Counted from the first letter of the stretch, positions 51,282 to 60,526 are shown. The stretch: 64,000 bases of DNA from Clostridia bacterium (GCA_017482055.1 JAFUOH010000010.1:82379-146378), one strand, 5' to 3'. The notes: a model not told the origin generated them from the letters alone. Numbers and translations are program-made.

Positions 51282-53453
51282 ATGAATACAGCACCATGCA
51301 AGCTCTCGCCCTTGTACGATCGCCGCATAAAAGGGCTCCATGACGATAAGATGGAGATCAATAAAAAGAAGCTTGAGCACTACGGACACTACAGTACAGA
51401 CGACCACGGTTTTATTTATGACCCCAACTTTACCTTCTCATTCAAGAGCGAGCGCGAGGACGGTATCGTCCGCGGCTTCCGTCAGATCGGTGCCGCTATG
51501 CACGGATTCATTGACGCTACTCCCGCTTATGTAAATAAGCACAGCGCACTGGCGGGCGCGTGGTACGAGACCATCACCAGATTCGTACCCATTGAGTTTG
51601 CTCCCGAAGATTATCCCGACAAGGAAGTTGTTGAAACATGGGAAAAGTATCATCCCCTGCCCGGATTCACAGGTATGAATCACTGTGCTCCCGATATGAA
51701 GATCGGCTTCCAGCTCGGTTGGGGCGGACTCAAGAAAAAGCTCGAATATTACCGTGATTTCAACAATCCCGCAGATACCGCATTCTACGACGGCTCGATC
51801 GAGCTTGTGGAGGCAACTCAGGCGTGGGTAGCAAGACTTGCAGGTAAAGCATTTGCAATGGCTGAGGAGGAGACCGATCCGGATGATAAGCAGAACCTTC
51901 TCGAAATCGCCAACATGAATGCATGGCTGGTTGAAAATCCTCCGCGTAATATGCGTGAGGCGATCCAGTTCACCGCTCATTTCCAGACCATCGACCGTAT
52001 GTACTTCACCGGCGGCGCTCTTGACCAGATCGACGAGCTGTTCCGTCCCTTCTATGAGAAGGAAACAAAGGCGGGAACACTTACCGATGAAGAGGTAGTA
52101 TGGTATATCGCCAGCCTGTTCTTCAACGACACTCACTATTCTCAGATTGCAGGTCTTACTCCCGACGGCAGCCGTGATATGACCAGCCGTATGTCCTTCC
52201 TTGTTCTCGACGCTATGCATTATCTGCATATTCCGATAAATATGGCGCTCCGTGTACACGACGGTGTAAACGACACGCTTCTCCGCCGTTCTCTTGAGTA
52301 TACTCTTATGGACGGAAGCGGCGTTGACTATTCGCTTAACATAGGCTGCGAAAAGGGCTATGCAAAGATGGGCTACCCCGAAGAGCTCGGACGTATGCGT
52401 GCAAAGGTCGGATGCAACTGGACAGCTATCCCCGGCTATGAGTATCCGCTTCAGGATGTCACCCGTGCTAATCTCGCATGGCCGCTCTACTATGCACTTC
52501 AGGATGCAAAAGCAGGCGAGCGCTCCCTTGATTATCTGTGGGAACGTTACTGCTATCACACAGAAAAGGTCGTTGACTCCATCAAGATGGGCTATGACCG
52601 CCACTATGAGGTAAAATACCGCAACAGACCCGAGATCGTTTCCAATCTGTTCATGCACGGTCCCGTTGAGCGCGGACTTGACTGCTCTCAGGGCGGCGTT
52701 GACATTATGAACCTCAATATAGACGGTATCGGTCTTACCACCGTTGCCGACTCCATCGCGGCGATCGAACAGCGTATCGTTGGCGAGGGACGCATTACTT
52801 GGGATGAGCTTTTTGAAGCGCTTGACGCTAACTGGGAGGGCTATGAGAATATCCGTCTCATGATGAAGAATATCAGCCGCTTCGGCGCTCCCGATTCTCC
52901 AGCGGAAAAGTGGGCTATAAAGATCCGTGATCACTATGTACATGCTTGCAGAGATAAGAATACTCCCAAGCACAACATTCCGATCAATCCCGGCATGTTC
53001 TCTCACGGTGAGGTATATACATTCGGACGTGATCTTCCCGCAACCCCCAACGGTCGTTTCTTCAACGATCCGATCTGCCACTCCAATGAGCCCGACCCGG
53101 GCTTTGCACAGGGGCTCAATACCTTCTCACCTTCGCTTAAAGCTACTGCAGTCGGCAAGGTACAGCCGGGTTACGGCAACTCTTCGCCGCTCCACCTGGA
53201 TATCGACTCCGATATGTTAAAGGGCGAGGCAGGAATTGACGCACTGGTGGCACTGATACATACACACAACCACATGGGCGGTACGCTTATCAACCTGAAC
53301 TGCCTTACAAAGCAGACTCTTATGGAAGCACACGAGGATCCCACCACTCACCCCGATCTGGTGGTTCGCGTTACCGGCTACTCCGCGTTCTTTATCTCCC
53401 TCTCTAAGGAATACCGTCAGCAGATCGTTGACCGTTTCCTCTCGAAGCAGTAA
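51282..53453 (+). CDS. Glycyl-radical enzyme of unknown reaction
   Basis: A 723-residue oxygen-sensitive cytosolic enzyme of the pyruvate formate-lyase superfamily. The C-terminal glycyl loop is VRVTGYSAFF with the radical Gly699. The thiyl cysteine is Cys378, but in the context KVGCNWTAIPG: most dehydratases have GCxE with a Glu for proton removal, and PFL has a Cys-Cys pair; both are missing. So it is neither a standard PFL nor a standard diol dehydratase, and the reaction is open. It is paired with its activase. The ATG at 51282 has AGGAGA at a proper distance; the ATG two codons before is too close. Confidence 0.9.
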   Translation: MNTAPCKLSPLYDRRIKGLHDDKMEINKKKLEHYGHYSTDDHGFIYDPNFTFSFKSEREDGIVRGFRQIGAAMHGFIDATPAYVNKHSALAGAWYETITRFVPIEFAPEDYPDKEVVETWEKYHPLPGFTGMNHCAPDMKIGFQLGWGGLKKKLEYYRDFNNPADTAFYDGSIELVEATQAWVARLAGKAFAMAEEETDPDDKQNLLEIANMNAWLVENPPRNMREAIQFTAHFQTIDRMYFTGGALDQIDELFRPFYEKETKAGTLTDEEVVWYIASLFFNDTHYSQIAGLTPDGSRDMTSRMSFLVLDAMHYLHIPINMALRVHDGVNDTLLRRSLEYTLMDGSGVDYSLNIGCEKGYAKMGYPEELGRMRAKVGCNWTAIPGYEYPLQDVTRANLAWPLYYALQDAKAGERSLDYLWERYCYHTEKVVDSIKMGYDRHYEVKYRNRPEIVSNLFMHGPVERGLDCSQGGVDIMNLNIDGIGLTTVADSIAAIEQRIVGEGRITWDELFEALDANWEGYENIRLMMKNISRFGAPDSPAEKWAIKIRDHYVHACRDKNTPKHNIPINPGMFSHGEVYTFGRDLPATPNGRFFNDPICHSNEPDPGFAQGLNTFSPSLKATAVGKVQPGYGNSSPLHLDIDSDMLKGEAGIDALVALIHTHNHMGGTLINLNCLTKQTLMEAHEDPTTHPDLVVRVTGYSAFFISLSKEYRQQIVDRFLSKQ

Positions 53454-53460
53454 TATGCAA

Positions 53461-53494
53461 GCCGCCGTGCAGTTTTGCGCGGCGGTATTTTTTC
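53461..53494 (+). terminator. Terminator of the glycyl-radical operon
   Basis: GCCGCCGTGC and GCGCGGCGGT pair around an AGTTTT loop, with a run of T following. Confidence 0.88.
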
Positions 53495-53547
53495 TTGCTG
53501 CGCTGACCGACAATTCACAACCGAATGTCATAAGGTGCCCGATATAT

Positions 53548-53560
53548 GCAATATTGTGTC
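53548..53560. promoter_or_regulatory. Candidate operator shared with the 33.5 kb AraC site
   Basis: GCAATATTGTGTC is identical to 33506-33518. It lies 18 bases upstream of the -35 of the alpha-galactosidase promoter. The core CAATATTG is a palindrome. Confidence 0.35.
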
Positions 53561-53577
53561 CAAAACCCCAAAACCGC

Positions 53578-53606
53578 TTGACAAACACTCCCCGGTGTGT
53601 TAACAT
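53578..53606 (+). promoter_or_regulatory. Promoter of the alpha-galactosidase gene
   Basis: TTGACA (53578-53583), 17 bases, TAACAT (53601-53606). Confidence 0.75.
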
Positions 53607-53634
53607 TAAGAAAAAATGATATTTGGAGGCAGTC

Positions 53635-55710
53635 ATGAAAACAATAGACTTCGGCGAGCTCATGTTTTGCGTGTCCGATGACAGCAGGCTTTTACTGACA
53701 AAATGCTTTGGGTGCGACAATACCCATCTGACAGGCGGTACCACCGACCTGAGCATTTGTGAATTTGATATCGCGGGCGGCAGCACTTCGGGCAGCAACC
53801 ATCTGCACGGCTCAAAGGAAGCGCGTAAGCTCCGTTACGTGAGCCACTGTGAGGACGGAAACACACTGACCATCATTCAGCGCTCGGATATCGCGGAGGT
53901 CACTTCGGTATTTACAAAATATGATAACACCAACGCCGTAAGAGTGACGCAGACGGTCAAAAATCTGTCGGATGAGCCTATGTGCCTTGAGCTTGCAAAT
54001 ACCGTAGGTATACACTTTGCAAAGGACGCCATGGCGGAGAATAAGGACTGGTATTTCCACAAGTTTACCAATGCCAGATACACGGAGGCGCTTCCCGATG
54101 TACGCAGTCTGTTCGAGCTTGGCATGCAGTGGAAATACGGTAATTTCCGCGTTAAAAATTACGGAAACGCTTCCTCAAGCTACAACCTGCCGCAGGGTAT
54201 TCTGGAAAACCGTGTGAGCGGCGATCATCTGATGTTTCAGATCGAATCGTATCATGACTGGTTCTACGAGATCACAGTCAAGGGCAAAATGTTCACTCTG
54301 CAGATAGGCGGTCCAAGCGCCAACTGTCATCAGTGGAACAAGGTGTTGGTTCCCGGACAGAGCTACACCACTGTCCCCGTAGCACTTGCGGGCGGCAAAT
54401 CGCTTAACGCGGTGCTCGCCGAGATGACAAAGTACCGCCGTTACATCATCCCCCACTGCGAGGCAGACAAGCATCTGCCGTCTATCTACAACGAGTATAT
54501 GCATTTTTCGTGGGACGACCCCAACGCCGCGCGAGTACATATGATGGCGCCATACGTTGCCGCAAGCGGCTGCGAATATTACGTTGTAGACTGCGGCTGG
54601 CACGATTCAAAGGAGATCACAAAGCCGCTGGGCATGTACAACAAGTTTGGCACCTGGTATGAGGACAAGGGGCGTTTCCCCGACGGTATCCGCGCCACCG
54701 CGGAATATGTGCGCTCCCTCGGCATGAAGTTCGGCTTATGGATCGCTCCCGAGGTCGTGGGCAACGAGAATTTTAAGATGCTTGAGTACTATGATGACGA
54801 GTGCTTCTTTACAAGAAACGGTAAAAAGATAGCGAGCAACACGGGCTACCTGCTTGATTTCAGAAACCCCAAGGTGTACGATTATATGTCAAAAACGCTT
54901 GACCGAATGATCGACGAGTACGGCTGTGATTACATCAAATTCGACGGCTGTCCCAATGCGGGCTTCGGTACGGAGCTTGACTGTACCTCGCCCGGTGACG
55001 GCTTGGAAAAAGCATATGAGGCGTTTCTCGCATGGACCAAGAATGCGATGGAGCGTCACCCGAACGTTATCTTCGAGGATTGCGCGGGCGGCGGTCAGCG
55101 TATGGACTATCGTGCGCTGTCGATATTCAATCTCATATCGACCTCCGACCAGACCTCCTATGCTCATTACCCGTACATCGCGGGCAACATTACGGCATCG
55201 GTACTGCCCGAGCAGGCAGCGGTATGGAGCTATCCCGTTGACAGCGCACTGTACGACCCCGAAAACGAGGACAAGGTAAACGAACGGGTGACAAAGGAGC
55301 GGGTAGTCATAAATATGATCAATGCCCTGCTCGGTCGTATCCACTTAGCGTCTCGCTTCCACCTGCTTGACGAAGAAAAGCGCGCCCTTATTAAGGAGGG
55401 CATCGACATGTATAATCGCATGACTCCCGATAAGCTTCAGGCGGTACCGTATCTGCCGAAGGGCTACTGCATGTTCGGCGATACTCTCGTTGCGGCGGGG
55501 CTCAAAACCGACAGCAAGGTATATCTTGCCGTATGGAATCTGAATGGCGAGCGTCATGTTAAGCTCCCCCTTCCCGAGATCACGGTCAAGGATGTAGAGG
55601 TCGCTTATCCCGTATCGCTTGAAACCAAGTTCACGTTTGACGATTCATCGCTGACCGTTGACTTCACCGAAAACGAACAGGCGAGACTGTTCGAGATCAC
55701 ACTGAAATAA
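53635..55710 (+). CDS. Alpha-galactosidase (GH36 / melibiase-like)
   Basis: A 691-residue enzyme. An N-terminal beta-supersandwich (1-280) is followed by a TIM barrel with DYIKFDGC (nucleophile Asp437) and STSDQTSY (acid/base Asp505), then a C-terminal beta domain. Other GH36 landmarks are KFGLWIAPEVVGNE and FEDCAGGGQRMDYR. It hydrolyses terminal alpha-galactosides (raffinose, melibiose, galactomannan) inside the cell. The ATG at 53635 follows TTGGAGG; an in-frame TTG at 53623 is part of that ribosome site. It has its own promoter but lies next to the glycyl-radical pair. Confidence 0.92.
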   Translation: MKTIDFGELMFCVSDDSRLLLTKCFGCDNTHLTGGTTDLSICEFDIAGGSTSGSNHLHGSKEARKLRYVSHCEDGNTLTIIQRSDIAEVTSVFTKYDNTNAVRVTQTVKNLSDEPMCLELANTVGIHFAKDAMAENKDWYFHKFTNARYTEALPDVRSLFELGMQWKYGNFRVKNYGNASSSYNLPQGILENRVSGDHLMFQIESYHDWFYEITVKGKMFTLQIGGPSANCHQWNKVLVPGQSYTTVPVALAGGKSLNAVLAEMTKYRRYIIPHCEADKHLPSIYNEYMHFSWDDPNAARVHMMAPYVAASGCEYYVVDCGWHDSKEITKPLGMYNKFGTWYEDKGRFPDGIRATAEYVRSLGMKFGLWIAPEVVGNENFKMLEYYDDECFFTRNGKKIASNTGYLLDFRNPKVYDYMSKTLDRMIDEYGCDYIKFDGCPNAGFGTELDCTSPGDGLEKAYEAFLAWTKNAMERHPNVIFEDCAGGGQRMDYRALSIFNLISTSDQTSYAHYPYIAGNITASVLPEQAAVWSYPVDSALYDPENEDKVNERVTKERVVINMINALLGRIHLASRFHLLDEEKRALIKEGIDMYNRMTPDKLQAVPYLPKGYCMFGDTLVAAGLKTDSKVYLAVWNLNGERHVKLPLPEITVKDVEVAYPVSLETKFTFDDSSLTVDFTENEQARLFEITLK

Positions 55711-55711
55711 A

Positions 55712-55753
55712 ACGTCCCCCGCTGACTGCACCTACAGTCAGCGGGGATGTTTA
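55712..55753 (+). terminator. Terminator after the alpha-galactosidase
   Basis: CCCCGCTGACTG and CAGTCAGCGGGG form a 12-bp stem around CACCTA, then ATGTTTAT. T-run is short. Confidence 0.75.
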
Positions 55754-55852
55754 TGCGCAGTCAAACGCTAATCGTCATGGTTACAATTGTGGCGCGCATG
55801 TACAAAAACTCATAAAACAGCCGAAATGTAAAGTAATATACCGATAACGCTA

Positions 55853-55881
55853 TTGCAAAACACGGTAAAATGTGGTACAAT
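55853..55881 (+). promoter_or_regulatory. Promoter of the MATE transporter
   Basis: TTGCAA (55853-55858), 17 bases, TACAAT (55876-55881). Confidence 0.75.
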
Positions 55882-55920
55882 ATTTAAAAGAAAAACTTTT
55901 GCGGAACGGAGATATCAAAA

Positions 55921-57339
55921 ATGGAATTTCTTCGCAGGATCTATGCCCCGGACTACATGGTAAAGCCCGAGCAGAAAATGCAGGAAAAATACTCAACAAG
56001 TGAGTTTTATCGAAGCTTTATTAAGATCGCGTGGCCTGCGGTAATGGAATCTGTGTTGCTGGGACTCGTGAATTTTATCGACTCTATAATGGTAAGCACA
56101 CAGGGTGCGACGGCAGTGGCTGCAGTGGGACTTACAACGCAGCCGCGTATGCTGTTTTATGCAGTATTTTTTGCACTCAGCGTCGGTGTCACGGCGATAG
56201 TATCGCGGCGCAAGGGCGAAAACGACCGCGAGGATGCCAACAAGTGCCTCGCGCAAGCAGTGTCGCTTTGTCTCATACTGGGCGTGATACTCGTCGGAGC
56301 GGCAATAATATTCGCAGAGCCTCTGCTTATATTCAGCGGTGCCAAGGAAGACACGCTGCCGATGTCGATACCGTATTTTCGCATCACAATGGTCGGCATG
56401 TTCTTTACGTCTATCGGTCTGATGATAAACGCAGGTCAGCGCGGCTCCGGAAACACCCGTATCTCCATGACCACAAACATGACGGCAAACATCGTCAACT
56501 GCATTTTCAACGCTCTGCTTATAAACGGACTGTTCTTCTTCCCGAAATTAGGCGTTACGGGCGCGGCTATCGCAACCATGCTCGGAAACATGGTGTCCTG
56601 TGCAATGTCTGTATATTCCGTATCACGAAACGGACGTTTTTTACAGCTCAAACCCACGATGCTGTTCAGATTCAAGGCGGAAAGCTTACGGCTCATAGCA
56701 AAAATATCAAGCTCGGCAGCAGTGGAGCAGGTATTCATGCGCATCGGCTTCTTCACGGTAGCCAAGCTGGTCGCCGAGCTCAGTACCACCGAATTTGCTA
56801 CACACACCATTTGTATGAATATTATCAATCTCTCCTTCTGCTTCGGTGACGGCCTGGGTGTTGCGGCATCGGCATTGGTAGGACAAAATCTGGGACGGCG
56901 GCGTCCCGATTGCTCGATAATTTACGGTAAGACCGCTCAACGTATCGGTATATGCATCTCCATACTGCTCATGCTGTTATTCACCTTCGGCGGCGAACTG
57001 CTTATGAAAATGTTCATGACCAAGGTTGAGCCCGAGGCGGCAACGATAATCAGCACAGGCGTTATTATACTGCGTATAATCGCGCTCATTACCCCCGCAC
57101 AGGTGTCACAGGTCTTATTCAGCGGATGTGTGCGCGGTGCGGGCGACACCAAATACGCGGCAGTAGTCAGCCTTGTGTGTATCGCCTTTGAACGTCCCGT
57201 GCTGACATATCTGATGTGCTACGTGTTCGGATTCGGCGTAATCGGCGCCTGGATCGCGATGTTGATCGACCAATACCTGCGTCTCGCCTTCATGGCACAC
57301 CGATTCTCCGGCGGCAAATGGGCAAAGGTTAAGGTTTAG
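55921..57339 (+). CDS. MATE-family efflux transporter
   Basis: A 472-residue protein with twelve membrane helices in two similar halves (DSIMVSTQGATAVAAVGL in the first and EQVFMRIGFFTVAKLVAEL in the second). It is of the DinF/NorM/VmrA type, expelling cations or drugs in exchange for Na+ or H+. It has a basic N-terminal stretch of about 35 residues before helix 1. AACGGAGA precedes the ATG. Monocistronic. Substrate unknown. Confidence 0.9.
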   Translation: MEFLRRIYAPDYMVKPEQKMQEKYSTSEFYRSFIKIAWPAVMESVLLGLVNFIDSIMVSTQGATAVAAVGLTTQPRMLFYAVFFALSVGVTAIVSRRKGENDREDANKCLAQAVSLCLILGVILVGAAIIFAEPLLIFSGAKEDTLPMSIPYFRITMVGMFFTSIGLMINAGQRGSGNTRISMTTNMTANIVNCIFNALLINGLFFFPKLGVTGAAIATMLGNMVSCAMSVYSVSRNGRFLQLKPTMLFRFKAESLRLIAKISSSAAVEQVFMRIGFFTVAKLVAELSTTEFATHTICMNIINLSFCFGDGLGVAASALVGQNLGRRRPDCSIIYGKTAQRIGICISILLMLLFTFGGELLMKMFMTKVEPEAATIISTGVIILRIIALITPAQVSQVLFSGCVRGAGDTKYAAVVSLVCIAFERPVLTYLMCYVFGFGVIGAWIAMLIDQYLRLAFMAHRFSGGKWAKVKV

Positions 57340-57361
57340 TATAGGTTTAACGTTTATATCG

Positions 57362-57404
57362 CAAAAAGTACCGGCAGAGAGCTCGCAAACGCTCTCTGCC
57401 GGTA
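57362..57404 (-). terminator. Terminator of the feo operon
   Basis: Stem TACCGGCAGAGAGC and its complement (57369-57404) followed on the minus strand by CTTTTTGC. Confidence 0.8.
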
Positions 57405-57426
57405 CTGTCACATGGAGGAGGTATGT

Positions 57427-57612
57427 TCAGTTTTTGTCGCTTGGCGTACCACCGCCGTGATGGCAAGCGGAACAGCCCGCACAGTTACCGCCGCAGGAAT
57501 GATGTCCCTTTTTCTTTTCGCGGTACATATATACGACGATCGCCGCAACTGCCGCCGCTATGACAAGGGTTATAAGTATCGTTGCGAGGTTAGCAATAAG
57601 CCATTCTAACAT
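57427..57612 (-). CDS. FeoB-associated Cys-rich membrane protein
   Basis: A 61-residue protein: one membrane helix (LATILITLVIAAAVAAIVVYM) and a short cytosolic tail with KKKGHHSCGGNCAGCSACHHGG. It matches the PF12669 family, found next to feoB in many Firmicutes; the four Cys and the His cluster probably bind iron or a cluster. The start at 57612 has AGGAGAA upstream; nine codons further up there is another in-frame ATG without a ribosome site. It is the last feo gene, 61 bases after feoB. Confidence 0.92.
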   Translation of the reverse strand: MLEWLIANLATILITLVIAAAVAAIVVYMYREKKKGHHSCGGNCAGCSACHHGGGTPSDKN

Positions 57613-57673
57613 TTTCTTTCTCCTGTGGGTTGTAAGCAAAATCTTTAGTGATCACGGATCTGTGATCTAACGA

Positions 57674-59908
57674 TTATTTCTTGGAAACGCTAATCTTCTG
57701 TTCAAGGGTGTTCGCTTCCTTGTAGGGGCGAACGAGAAGGAATACGAGTACTGCGAGTGCGAGGATAGCCGCGATAAGACCGATGATGTTAAGACTGCCG
57801 GTAAATACAGAACCGATCTGGTAAATGATAAGCGATACCGCATATGCAAAGATCGTCTGATAACCGATAGCGAACCATGTCCACTTTGCGCTGTTCATCT
57901 CACGCTTGATCGCACCGATAGCCGCGAAGCAAGGTGCGCAGAGGAGGTTGAAGCACATGAAGGAGAACGCCGCCAGCTTGCTGCCGTTGAAGAACTCCTG
58001 ACCGATGATCTGAAGCTCTGCGCTGCCTTCTTCAACAAGTGCGAATGCGAGATCTGCATCACCCATAGAGGAGAGCGAACCGAATACGCCGACAACCTCT
58101 TCCTTGGCAACAAGACCGAGAATGGTAGCAACAGCTGCCTGCCAGTTGCCGAATCCGAGAGGTGCGAAGAGAACGCCGATGGGAGTACCGAGAACTTCAA
58201 GGATGGACGCACCTGCGTTGTCTTCGGTGATGTAGTGGAAGCCGCCCTCAAAGGAGAGACTGTTGAGAACCCAGATAGCGATGCTTGCAAGCACGATAAC
58301 GGTACCTGCGCGCTTGATGAAGCTCCAGCCACGCTCCCATGTAGCACGGAGAACGTTGGTAGCAACGGGTGCATGGTACGCGGGAAGCTCCATTACGAAG
58401 GGAGCGGGATCGCCGGCGAACATCTTGGTCTTCTTAAGAAGGATACCGGAGATGATTACAGCCGCAACACCGATGAAGTAAGCGGAGGTAGCTACCCATG
58501 CGCTGTTGCCGAACAGTGCCGCTGCGATGAGACCTACGATAGGCATCTTAGCGCCGCAGGGCATGAAGCCTGTGGTCATGATGGTCATCTTGCGGTCACG
58601 ATCCTGCTCGATGGTACGGGATGCCATGATGCCGGGAACGCCGCAGCCGGTCGCAACCAGCATAGGAATAAAGGACTTGCCGGACAGACCGAACTTTCTG
58701 AAGATTCTGTCCATGATAAATGCTACACGTGCCATGTAACCGCAGTCCTCAAGAAGTGCGAGGAGTACGAACAGGATGAGCATCTGAGGAACGAAGCCGA
58801 GGACAGCGCCGACGCCGCCTACGATACCGTCCATGAGAAGGCTGTAGAGCCATTCTGCGATAACGGGTGTGCCTTCTGCGTTGAGAAGCACGAGGTCGAG
58901 AAGCTCGGGGATGCTCAGCCAGTTTGCCATGAAGGTGTCCGGGTAGGTCTCGGCAAACGAGCCGAACAGACCATCGTTCATGAATACTACTGTCCAGTCG
59001 CCGATGGTGCCGATGGAAAGGGTGTATACAAGCCACATAACGACAACGAAGATCGGAAGTGCGAGAATACGATTTGTTACGATGCGGTCGATCTTGTCCG
59101 AGATCGTAAGCTTGCCCGCGCTCTTTTTCTTGTAGCAGCCCTTGATGATGCTTGCTATGTAAACATAACGCTCGTTGGTGATGATGGATTCGGCATCGTC
59201 GTCAAGCTCTTTTTCAGCCGCCGCGATGTCAGCCTCGATGTGTGCCATGGTGCTCTCGGAGATGTTCATCTGCTCGAGAACCTTGTCGTCACGCTCGAAG
59301 ATCTTGATAGCATACCATCTCTGCTGCTCCGCAGGCATATCATGTATGCATGCTTCTTCGATATGAGCGATAGCATGCTCAACGGTGCCGGAGAAGGTAT
59401 GCTGAGGAACGGTCTTGCCGTTCTTTGCAGCTTCAACTGCCGCATCAGCCGCCTCGGAGATGCCCGTGCCCTTAAGAGCGGAGATCTCGACAACCTTGCA
59501 GCCGAGAGCTCTCGAAAGCTCGTCTATGTTGATTTTGTCACCATTCTTGGTAACAACATCCATCATGTTGATGGCAACAACCACGGGAATGCCAAGCTCG
59601 GTGAGCTGAGTTGTTAAATAAAGGTTGCGCTCGAGGTTGGTGCCGTCGATGATATTCAGAATAGCATCGGGACGCTCGCCTACGAGGTAATTTCTTGCAA
59701 CTACTTCCTCGAGGGTGTAGGGGGAAAGCGAGTAAATACCGGGAAGGTCGGTAACGGTAACACCGTCATGCTTCTTTAATTTACCCTCTTTTTTCTCGAC
59801 TGTAACGCCGGGCCAGTTACCTACGTACTGATTAGCGCCGGTCAGTGCATTAAACAGTGTGGTCTTACCACAGTTCGGGTTGCCCGCAAGGGCGATTCTA
59901 AGACTCAT
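57674..59908 (-). CDS. feoB: Ferrous iron transport protein B
   Basis: A 744-residue membrane protein. The N-terminal G domain has GNPNCGKT (9-16), a DLPG motif (TDLPGIYSLSPYTLEE) and NMMD, followed by a helical GDI-like spacer and about eleven membrane helices with two Gate motifs (VGAVLGFVPQMLILFVLLALLEDCGYMAR; GCGVPGIMASRT). It imports Fe(II) in anaerobes. It follows feoA after 98 bases which hold two tandem regulator dyads, so it may have extra control. Length is typical for the family. Confidence 0.97.
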   Translation of the reverse strand: MSLRIALAGNPNCGKTTLFNALTGANQYVGNWPGVTVEKKEGKLKKHDGVTVTDLPGIYSLSPYTLEEVVARNYLVGERPDAILNIIDGTNLERNLYLTTQLTELGIPVVVAINMMDVVTKNGDKINIDELSRALGCKVVEISALKGTGISEAADAAVEAAKNGKTVPQHTFSGTVEHAIAHIEEACIHDMPAEQQRWYAIKIFERDDKVLEQMNISESTMAHIEADIAAAEKELDDDAESIITNERYVYIASIIKGCYKKKSAGKLTISDKIDRIVTNRILALPIFVVVMWLVYTLSIGTIGDWTVVFMNDGLFGSFAETYPDTFMANWLSIPELLDLVLLNAEGTPVIAEWLYSLLMDGIVGGVGAVLGFVPQMLILFVLLALLEDCGYMARVAFIMDRIFRKFGLSGKSFIPMLVATGCGVPGIMASRTIEQDRDRKMTIMTTGFMPCGAKMPIVGLIAAALFGNSAWVATSAYFIGVAAVIISGILLKKTKMFAGDPAPFVMELPAYHAPVATNVLRATWERGWSFIKRAGTVIVLASIAIWVLNSLSFEGGFHYITEDNAGASILEVLGTPIGVLFAPLGFGNWQAAVATILGLVAKEEVVGVFGSLSSMGDADLAFALVEEGSAELQIIGQEFFNGSKLAAFSFMCFNLLCAPCFAAIGAIKREMNSAKWTWFAIGYQTIFAYAVSLIIYQIGSVFTGSLNIIGLIAAILALAVLVFLLVRPYKEANTLEQKISVSKK

Positions 59909-59936
59909 TGTGTCGTATCCTTTCTGAAATTTCCGA

Positions 59937-59968
59937 GGTTAGTCAACGCTAATTAGCACGAGCTAACC
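59937..59968. promoter_or_regulatory. Two overlapping DtxR-type boxes between feoA and feoB
   Basis: GGTTAG-TCAACG-CTAATT (59937-59954) and AATTAG-CACGAG-CTAACC (59951-59968) share four bases. The half-sites match those of the box at the feo promoter. Confidence 0.6.
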
Positions 59969-60006
59969 ACAGATTTGATTTTTACCGAGAGCAGTCGCCC
60001 TCGGTA

Positions 60007-60228
60007 TTATTCTACCTCGATCATTTCCGCATCTGCTTTGCGGATCGAAAGCTCATAGCCGCGAACGGTTACTTCAACCGGATCGCCCAGCGGTGCTACC
60101 TTGCGAATGGTAACCTCAACGCCCTTGGTAATGCCCATGTCCATGATACGGCGTTTTACCGCGCCTTCACCGTGGAGCTTGACAACCTTGACCGTGCTGC
60201 CGATCTTTGCTTCCTTCAAAGTGTTCAT
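60007..60228 (-). CDS. feoA: FeoA domain protein
   Basis: A 73-residue SH3-like protein with the FeoA pattern: GSTVKVVKLHGEG, RRIMDMGITKGVEVTIRKVAPLGDPVEVTVRGYELSIRK. It is thought to act with FeoB in the cytosol. Followed by feoB, preceded by a second FeoA domain protein after 20 bases. AAAGGAGGAA precedes the ATG. Confidence 0.95.
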   Translation of the reverse strand: MNTLKEAKIGSTVKVVKLHGEGAVKRRIMDMGITKGVEVTIRKVAPLGDPVEVTVRGYELSIRKADAEMIEVE

Positions 60229-60248
60229 CGTCTTTCCTCCTTGATAGA

Positions 60249-60461
60249 TTAGATCATTATCTTCTGCGCCATTTCGCGGCTTATCGCCACGCGCGCTTCT
60301 TTGACATTAACAATAATATTACCGCCGATAGAATTTATGATAGTAACGCTTCCGCCGGATACAAATCCGAGATTTTCGAGGTGCTTTTTCACCTCGGGCG
60401 AACCGCCTACCTTTTTTATTATATTTTCTTCGCCTATCGGTGCAAATACAAGCGGCATCAT
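60249..60461 (-). CDS. FeoA domain protein (first gene of the feo operon)
   Basis: A 70-residue FeoA-like protein: VKKHLENLGFVSGGSVTIINSIGGNIIVNVKEARVAISREMAQKI. The start at 60461 (MMPLVFAPIGEEN) is 8 bases after AAGAGGT; an in-frame frame continues upstream through the operator and promoter, which rules out an earlier start. Clostridia often have two feoA genes before feoB, the first being more divergent. Confidence 0.9.
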   Translation of the reverse strand: MMPLVFAPIGEENIIKKVGGSPEVKKHLENLGFVSGGSVTIINSIGGNIIVNVKEARVAISREMAQKIMI

Positions 60462-60526
60462 TTTGCAAGACCTCTTTTTCCATAGTCGGTATCCCGACTT
60501 CGGTATTCCGACCGTTGTGGTATAAC

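Noticed and set aside
51438-53081. Long open frame (about 547 codons) on the minus strand
   Set aside because: It lies fully opposite the glycyl-radical enzyme, has no ribosome site or known domain, and results from codon bias of the real gene.
58235-59617. Long open frame (about 460 codons) on the plus strand
   Set aside because: It is the antisense of feoB, which has all its motifs; the antisense protein has no recognisable family.
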